The notes beneath the pieces were generated by a model. It was not told where the DNA came from, searched no databases, and worked only from the letters and a program-made list of their open reading frames with translations. This document shows positions 59,537 to 64,000 of a DNA stretch of 64,000 bases, piece by piece (the first letter of the stretch is position 1; each line of letters begins with the position of its first letter). Source of the stretch: Nocardia neocaledoniensis (lineage in GTDB: Bacteria; Actinomycetota; Actinomycetes; Mycobacteriales; Mycobacteriaceae); contig NZ_QGTL01000017.1 of NCBI RefSeq assembly GCF_003182135.1, forward strand, positions 80,257 through 144,256, in the 5' to 3' direction. Both the position numbers and the translations under genes were made by a program.

Positions 59537-60085
59537 TCAGACGGCGGTCTTCTCCCCGGCGGCGGCCGCCCGGGTCGTGAGCTCGGCGTCGAGGAGGATG
59601 CGGCGGCGGTACGTGCGCAGGGCCGCGATCACCGCGAACACGGCGGTCAGCGCGCCCGTCAGGATGCGGACCGAGTGCGCGATCTCGATCTCGCGGACGG
59701 TGCGTTCGAGTTCTTCGAGGGTGTGGCGGTCGCGGTCGTCGAACAGGATCGTCCAGCGTTCCCACAGGTACAGCGGTGAGAGCAGGAACATCCCCGGCAC
59801 GAACGCCGCCAGCGAGGCCACGATCCAGCCACGGGCGGTGCGCGACCACAGGCTCGCCGCGGTCGCCACGACCGCGCTCAGGGTGAGGGCCATGCCGAGC
59901 GGGCGCATCACCTCGCCGACCGAGACGGCCACGGTGAATTCCTCGCCTACGACGAGCGAGTGCGGGATGTCGTGGAAGTAGTTGGGGTACAGGAAGATCG
60001 TCTCCGCGACCATGGTGCAGAACACGAAGGTCGCGAGGACCGCGTACACGGTCGAGGCGGTCAGTGAGGTGGTGAGTTTCCGCAT
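59537..60085 (-). CDS. DUF1772-like membrane protein
   Basis: A 182-residue protein with four hydrophobic segments (STVYAVLATFVFCTMVAETI, MRPLGMALTLSAVVATAASL, WIVASLAAFVPGMFLLSPLY, SVRILTGALTAVFAVIAAL). A soluble loop (RWTILFDDRDRHTLEELERTVREIEIAHS, in part) between helices 3 and 4 suggests the DUF1772/anthrone-oxygenase-like group, not certain. Function unknown. ATG 60085 with GGGG about 7 bases before it. Convergent with the MFS fusion, 1 base apart. Confidence 0.6.
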   Translation of the reverse strand: MRKLTTSLTASTVYAVLATFVFCTMVAETIFLYPNYFHDIPHSLVVGEEFTVAVSVGEVMRPLGMALTLSAVVATAASLWSRTARGWIVASLAAFVPGMFLLSPLYLWERWTILFDDRDRHTLEELERTVREIEIAHSVRILTGALTAVFAVIAALRTYRRRILLDAELTTRAAAAGEKTAV

Positions 60086-60273
60086 GGGAGGCCCCTGTTT
60101 CGTTGGAATTCCCTGAATGTAGGGCGGGGCGGGAGGTGGCACATCCGGCGTCAGCCCTGAATCGGGGCCGGGGCCTTCCCTGAGAACGGGGCCGGCGATT
60201 CATCGCGGTGACAGCTGAATGGCAGCGATTATCGGCGTTGGACGGGGGGAGATGTGGGGTCGAGCATGGGGGT

Positions 60274-60504
60274 GTGCCCTGGTATCCGAGTGAGCGCCCA
60301 TCGCCTGGGTTGGGTGAGCGGCCGGTGGAGCCTTCCCGGCCCGACCCTCGCGAGGACGACGCCGTCGCCCGGCTGCTCGGGCGTTTCGGGACGTACGCGA
60401 TGGTCCTCGCCGCCGCGCTGTGGCTCGGCGGCAACGCCGCGGCGGCGGGGTGCTTGGTGCTGGTGGGACTCGGCTTGCTGGCCGCCCGGTTCCGGGTGGC
60501 GTGA
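60274..60504 (+). CDS. possible small membrane-anchored protein
   Basis: A 76-residue frame: a Pro/Arg/Glu-rich N-terminal half and one C-terminal hydrophobic segment (YAMVLAAALWLGGNAAAAGCLVLVGLG, in part). GTG 60274 follows GGGG closely, so the ribosome site is poorly placed. Codon third positions are G/C-rich but that is true of most frames here. Tentative. Confidence 0.35.
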   Translation: MPWYPSERPSPGLGERPVEPSRPDPREDDAVARLLGRFGTYAMVLAAALWLGGNAAAAGCLVLVGLGLLAARFRVA

Positions 60505-60512
60505 GCGCGCCG

Positions 60513-61376
60513 TCAGGGGAGCAGGTGGGTGAGCAGGGCCAGGGCCGCGGGGTTGGCGGGAACGCGTTCGCGGCCCGCGAGGTGGACCCGGCGGCGGAAG
60601 CCGGGGTGCGCGAACTCGGCGAAGGGCAGGCCCGAGTGCTCGGCGACATCACGGGGCAGGACCGTCACCCCGAGTCCGGCGGCGACGAGCTCGACCAACA
60701 GGGGGACATGGGTGGCTTCGCAGACCCGATGCAGGCGAACTCCGGCCGCGGCCGCGTGCCGGTCGACCATGGCCTGGATGCCGCTGCGGCTGAACACCAG
60801 GAACGGCTCGCCGTCGAGTTCGGTGAGGGGGATCGCCCGCCCGTCGCCGAGCCGGTGCCCGGGCGGGCAGAGCAACACCAGATGCTGGGTCCACTCGGCG
60901 AACCCGACGAGCCCGTCGGCGAGCGGCTCGTCACCCGCCAGGAACGACAGATCCAGTTCGCCGTCGCGCACCGCGGCGGCCAGCGCGGGCACGGTCCCGT
61001 CCCGCACATAGAGGTGGATGCCCGGATAGCGCACCCGGAATCGGCCGAGCAGCCCGGGCAGGTCGATCATGGTCAACGTCTGAATGGTGCCGATCGCGAC
61101 CCGCCCCCGCGTGAGTTCGGCCAGCGCGGCGACCTCGTCGCGCGCGAGCCCCGCATCGGCCACCAGCCGCTGCGCGCGCGGCAGGAACGTCCGCCCGGCC
61201 TCGGTGAGCCGCAGCCGCCGCGTCGTCCGCTCGAACAGCGGCGCCCCCAACTCGTCCTCGAGCCGCCGCACCGACGCACTCAACGCCGACTGCACGATGT
61301 GCACCTCACGAGCCGCACCCGTGAAACTCCCCGCCCGCGCCACCGCCAGAAAATGCTCCACCTGACGGAACTCCAT
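60513..61376 (-). CDS. LysR-family transcriptional regulator
   Basis: A 287-residue LysR regulator. The N-terminal winged helix (MEFRQVEHFLAVARAGSF, VQSALSASVRRLEDELGAPL) is followed by the periplasmic-binding-like effector domain from about residue 90. The target is unknown: the divergent gap (61377-61472) leads to the HxlR gene on the same strand, so an autoregulated gene or a distant target is possible. Confidence 0.88.
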   Translation of the reverse strand: MEFRQVEHFLAVARAGSFTGAAREVHIVQSALSASVRRLEDELGAPLFERTTRRLRLTEAGRTFLPRAQRLVADAGLARDEVAALAELTRGRVAIGTIQTLTMIDLPGLLGRFRVRYPGIHLYVRDGTVPALAAAVRDGELDLSFLAGDEPLADGLVGFAEWTQHLVLLCPPGHRLGDGRAIPLTELDGEPFLVFSRSGIQAMVDRHAAAAGVRLHRVCEATHVPLLVELVAAGLGVTVLPRDVAEHSGLPFAEFAHPGFRRRVHLAGRERVPANPAALALLTHLLP

Positions 61377-61472
61377 CGCGCGATCCTAAGCGAGGGTGCA
61401 GGCTCGACCCACCGGAACCGACCGCTCCTGGACATTCGCTCGCCGGAACGCGCCGACTTGCGGGCGCCGTGG

Positions 61473-61748
61473 TCAGCGGGCGGGCCGCCACGGGATTCGG
61501 CCGTTGCCGTCGCCGGTGGGGGTCCACTGTTCGGACCAATCCCACAGCGGCTGGAGCGCTTCGGCGAGCAGCGCGCCCTCTGTGGTGAGTTCGTAGGCGC
61601 CACGGGGGCCGTTCTTACGGGTCAGACCGGCGGACTGGAGTTGCTGAAGCCGGTCGGAGAGCATGCTCGACGAGCAGTTGCCCATCCGGCGGCGCAGGTC
61701 GAGGAACCCGAGGGCGCCCGGTTCGAGCTCCCAGATCACGCGCAGCAT
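61473..61748 (-). CDS. HxlR-family regulator, start unresolved
   Basis: 91 residues from ATG 61748 form the winged-helix core of an HxlR regulator (LDLRRRMGNCSSSMLSDRLQQLQ, then the beta-wing GLTRKNGPRGAYELTTEG). But the frame continues upstream with family-like residues (AKILDAIELLGQRW, to about 61790), and no ATG, GTG or TTG is found there. So the real gene has a nonstandard start, is 5'-truncated, or carries a sequencing/frameshift error. The upstream gene is the divergent SDR. Confidence 0.7.
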   Translation of the reverse strand: MLRVIWELEPGALGFLDLRRRMGNCSSSMLSDRLQQLQSAGLTRKNGPRGAYELTTEGALLAEALQPLWDWSEQWTPTGDGNGRIPWRPAR

Positions 61749-61840
61749 CCACCGCTGACCGAGCAGTTCGATCGCGTCGAGGATCTTGGCGGGCGGTTGG
61801 CCGTCGCCTGTTGCGCTGGGCGATGATCGGGAGGTCGACG

Positions 61841-62605
61841 GTGAATCCGGCAGGGGAGCGGGAACGGCGAATCGTGCTGGTGACCGGTGCGTCTCGCGGA
61901 ATCGGCGCGGAGACGGCGGCGCGATTCGCGGCAGACGGAGCGCACGTCGTCGTGAACTACCGAGAGAAGCGCAAGCGGGCGCAAGCAGTCGTCGACGCGA
62001 TCGTCGCGGCGGGCGGTAGCGCCTCGACGCTCGGCGCGGACGTGTCCGACGCGGCGGCGGTGCGGGCGATGGTGGACGAGATCGCCGAGACCTTCGGCCG
62101 ACTGGATGTGCTGGTGCTCAACGCCTCCGGCGGGTTGGAGCGGGACGCCGATGCCGGGTACGCGATGCGGATCAACCGGGATGCGCAGGTGCGCCTCGCG
62201 GCTGCGGTGCTGCCGCTCATTTCCGAGGGAGGCCGGATCGTGTTCGTCACCAGCCATCAGGCGCACTTCATTCATGAGCAGGACGACGTGCCGCCCGGCT
62301 ATGTTCCGATCGCGCTGAGCAAGCGGGCGGGGGAGGACGCGCTGCGCGCGATGATTCCCGAATTCCGGGATCGTGGCGTGGGATTCACGGTGGTGTCCGG
62401 GGACATGATCGACGGGACGATCATCGTCCGGCTGCTGGAACGCCGTGATCCGGCCAGTGTCGAATCACGGCGTGCCGCAGGGCCGTTGCCCACGGTCGAG
62501 GATTTCGCGCGGGTGATCGTGCGGGCCGGAACCGACCAGGTCGCCGACGGCCACACGTACTTCGTCGGTGGGGACGACTACCTGGTGCAGGCAGCGACGA
62601 GGTAG
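61841..62605 (+). CDS. short-chain dehydrogenase/reductase
   Basis: A 254-residue SDR. TGASRGIGAETAARFAADG is the cofactor motif, LVLNASGG replaces the usual NNAG, and PIALSKRAGEDALRAM supplies the Lys of the active site; Tyr (GYVPIALSK) is at the catalytic place. GTG 61841 has GGGAGG 6 bases before it. Divergent from the HxlR gene, which may control it. Substrate unknown. Confidence 0.85.
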   Translation: MNPAGERERRIVLVTGASRGIGAETAARFAADGAHVVVNYREKRKRAQAVVDAIVAAGGSASTLGADVSDAAAVRAMVDEIAETFGRLDVLVLNASGGLERDADAGYAMRINRDAQVRLAAAVLPLISEGGRIVFVTSHQAHFIHEQDDVPPGYVPIALSKRAGEDALRAMIPEFRDRGVGFTVVSGDMIDGTIIVRLLERRDPASVESRRAAGPLPTVEDFARVIVRAGTDQVADGHTYFVGGDDYLVQAATR

Positions 62606-62620
62606 GGGCCTGGAAACGGC

Positions 62621-62652
62621 AACGGCGTGACCCGGTGTGGGGTCACGCCGTT
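62621..62652. terminator. bidirectional hairpin between SDR and aldolase genes
   Basis: A perfect 13-bp stem (AACGGCGTGACCC / GGGTCACGCCGTT) with a 6-base loop, in the 53-base gap between two convergent genes. Confidence 0.85.
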
Positions 62653-62658
62653 GGTGGG

Positions 62659-63693
62659 TCAGGCTGAAGCCTTCGCTTCGCGTTGGAGTTCGAGGGCGAT
62701 GTCGATGAGCTGGTCTTCCTGGCCGCCGACGAGTTTGCGTCGGCCCGCGCGGACGAGCATTTCGGCGGCGGAGACGTTGTAGCGTTCCGCTTGGCGTTCG
62801 GCGTGCTTGAGGAAGCTGGAGTAGACGCCCGCGTAGCCCATCATGAGGGATTGGCGGTCGAGGAGGCATTCGGTGGGCATGACGGGGCGCACGACGTCTT
62901 CGGCGGCGTCGGCGATGGCGAAGAAATCGACGCCGGTCTTGATGCCGAGCTTGTCGGCGACACCGATGAACGCCTCGACGGGGGTGTTGCCCGCGCCGGC
63001 GCCGAAGCGGCGGGCCGAGCCGTCGATCTGGGTCGCGCCCGCGCGCACGGCGTAGACCGAATTCGCTACGGCGAGGCCGAGGTTCTCGTGGCCGTGGAAG
63101 CCGACCTGGGCGTCGTCACCGAGCTCGGCGACGACAGCGGCGACGCGATCGGAAACCTGTTCCAGGACAAGGGCTCCGGCCGAGTCGACGATGTAGACGC
63201 ACTGGCAGCCTGCGTCGGCCATGATGCGGGCCTGCTTCGCCAGCGCCTCGGGCGGCTGGGTGTGCGACATCATCAGGAAGCCCACGGTTTCCAGGCCGAG
63301 GTCGCGCGCATAGCCGAAGTGCTGGATGGAGACGTCGGCCTCGGTGCAGTGGGTGGCGATGCGGCAGATCGAGGCGCCGTTGTCCTGCGAGATCTTGATG
63401 TCTTCCTTCACACCCACACCGGGCAGCATCAGGAAGGCGATCTTGGCATGGCGCGCTGTCTGCGCGGCGATGCTGATCAGTTCCTGCTCAGGGGTTTTGG
63501 AGAACCCGTAGTTGAACGAGGAACCACCGAGCCCGTCGCCGTGGGTCACCTCGATGACCGGAACGCCTGCTCCGTCGAGGGCGGTGACGATGTCACGCAC
63601 CTCGGTAGCGGTGAACTGGTGGCGCTTGTGATGGGAACCGTCGCGCAAGGAGGTGTCGGTGACCCGGATGTCGAGTTCTGCGGAATAGACCAT
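62659..63693 (-). CDS. hsaF: 4-hydroxy-2-oxovalerate aldolase (HsaF/BphI type)
   Basis: A 344-residue pyruvate aldolase of the DmpG/BphI/HsaF family, which splits 4-hydroxy-2-oxoacids into pyruvate and an aldehyde, the last step of meta-cleavage. TDTSLRDGSHHKRHQF places Arg17, Asp18 and His21 at the active site; FHGHENLGLAVAN holds the two metal-binding His. The C-terminal communication domain contacts the dehydrogenase. It starts 13 bases after hsaG, with AAGGAG overlapping that stop codon. Steroid (HsaF) or aromatic (BphI) use cannot be told from this gene alone. Confidence 0.93.
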   Translation of the reverse strand: MVYSAELDIRVTDTSLRDGSHHKRHQFTATEVRDIVTALDGAGVPVIEVTHGDGLGGSSFNYGFSKTPEQELISIAAQTARHAKIAFLMLPGVGVKEDIKISQDNGASICRIATHCTEADVSIQHFGYARDLGLETVGFLMMSHTQPPEALAKQARIMADAGCQCVYIVDSAGALVLEQVSDRVAAVVAELGDDAQVGFHGHENLGLAVANSVYAVRAGATQIDGSARRFGAGAGNTPVEAFIGVADKLGIKTGVDFFAIADAAEDVVRPVMPTECLLDRQSLMMGYAGVYSSFLKHAERQAERYNVSAAEMLVRAGRRKLVGGQEDQLIDIALELQREAKASA

Positions 63694-63706
63694 GGTGTGC
63701 GCTCCT

Positions 63707-64000
63707 TTACACCCGAGCCGAGATGATCTGGTCGGCCAGCACATCACCCACACGGGTGGCGGCGGCGGTCATGATGTCGAGATTGCCCGCATAGGGCGGC
63801 AGGAAATCGCCGGCGCCTTCGACCTCGACGAAGATCGACACCTTCGCCATCCCACCCGAAACCACCGACGGATCATCGAACTGCGGATCGTTGAGCAGCC
63901 GGTAACCGGGCACGTACTCCTGGATCGATTTCTCCATCGCGAAAATACTGGCCGCGATCGCGTCCCGGTCAGCGTCTTCGGGGATCGCGCAGAAAATGGT
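63707..64000 (-). CDS. hsaG: acylating acetaldehyde/propanal dehydrogenase, C-terminal part (cut by window edge)
   Basis: The last 97 residues of the CoA-acylating aldehyde dehydrogenase that partners the aldolase (HsaG/BphJ family). The visible part, with AIPEDADRDAIAASIFAMEK, VPGYRLLNDPQF and KVSIFVEVEGAGDFLPPYAGN, is the family C-terminal domain. The complex channels aldehyde from HsaF to propanoyl- or acetyl-CoA. Gene order HsaG-HsaF on one strand matches the steroid cluster of mycobacteria. The upstream genes lie outside the window. Confidence 0.9.
   Translation of the reverse strand, partial: TIFCAIPEDADRDAIAASIFAMEKSIQEYVPGYRLLNDPQFDDPSVVSGGMAKVSIFVEVEGAGDFLPPYAGNLDIMTAAATRVGDVLADQIISARV

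Noticed and set aside
1..64000. tRNA, rRNA, CRISPR array, insertion sequence or prophage
   Set aside because: I saw no tRNA-like cloverleaf with TTCRANTC, no regular direct repeats with spacers, and no transposase, integrase or phage structural gene. This is by reading only; tRNAscan-SE and a repeat finder would settle it.

Overview
This is about 64 kb of very GC-rich chromosome from a mycolic-acid actinomycete, most likely Nocardia or a close relative. The evidence is codon third positions that are almost all G or C, many GTG starts, a complete Pup-proteasome system, F420-type oxidoreductases, and long gene-order conservation with M. tuberculosis Rv2118c-Rv2062c. That conserved order runs trmI, lipoprotein, mpa/arc, dop, pup, prcB, prcA, pafA, pafB, pafC, tatA, tatC, helY, the Rv2091c/Rv2090/pepE group, the Rv2074/Rv2073c group, then cobL, cobK, cobIJ, cobH, cobG and cobN. 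No phage, insertion sequence, CRISPR array, rRNA or tRNA gene was seen. The window looks like core chromosome with small accessory insertions.

Layout. 1-2.4 kb: end of trmI, a membrane acyltransferase and an Mtb12/LppK-type lipoprotein. 2.5-15.7 kb: protein pupylation and degradation (arc/mpa; dop; pup-prcB-prcA; pafA). Between arc and dop lie accessory genes: a 27-codon peptide gene, a secreted cyclophilin, a Ddn-like protein, an ArsC-like protein, a small secreted aromatic protein, a NUDIX hydrolase, a YidC paralogue with a DUF6412 protein, a TetR regulator and a DUF418 protein. 15.8-22.4 kb: a TetR-controlled acyl-CoA catabolic operon (two acyl-CoA dehydrogenases, SDR, thiolase, acyl-CoA ligase) that separates pafA from pafB. 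22.4-32.7 kb: pafB-pafC, a ketopantoate-reductase-like gene, tatA-tatC, helY, a Q/P-rich DUF4333 membrane protein, a 5'-3' exonuclease and an M24 peptidase. 32.7-52.2 kb: cobalamin (B12) genes on both strands, interrupted by an Lrp/DDAH pair, LtrA, an ATP-dependent RNA ligase, a MerR-sliding-clamp fusion and others; cobN carries a cobalamin riboswitch. 52.2-64 kb: a thioesterase behind a perfect KstR-type operator, transporters, a sirtuin pair, regulators, and at the right edge hsaF/hsaG-type aldolase and dehydrogenase genes for the last steps of meta-cleavage (probably steroid) degradation.

How the genes work together. PafA attaches Pup after Dop deamidates its C-terminal Gln; Arc/Mpa unfolds pupylated proteins into the PrcAB core; PafBC is the neighbouring DNA-damage regulator. 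The cob genes cover parts of the aerobic corrin pathway (CobG, CobIJ, CobH, CobK, CobL, CobN), but cobM is missing from its usual place and a secreted glycine-zipper protein gene sits there instead. Many genes seem to use leaderless transcripts: a -10 element ends 6-7 bases before the start codon of dop, pafA, pafB, helY, the NUDIX gene, the MerR gene and others.
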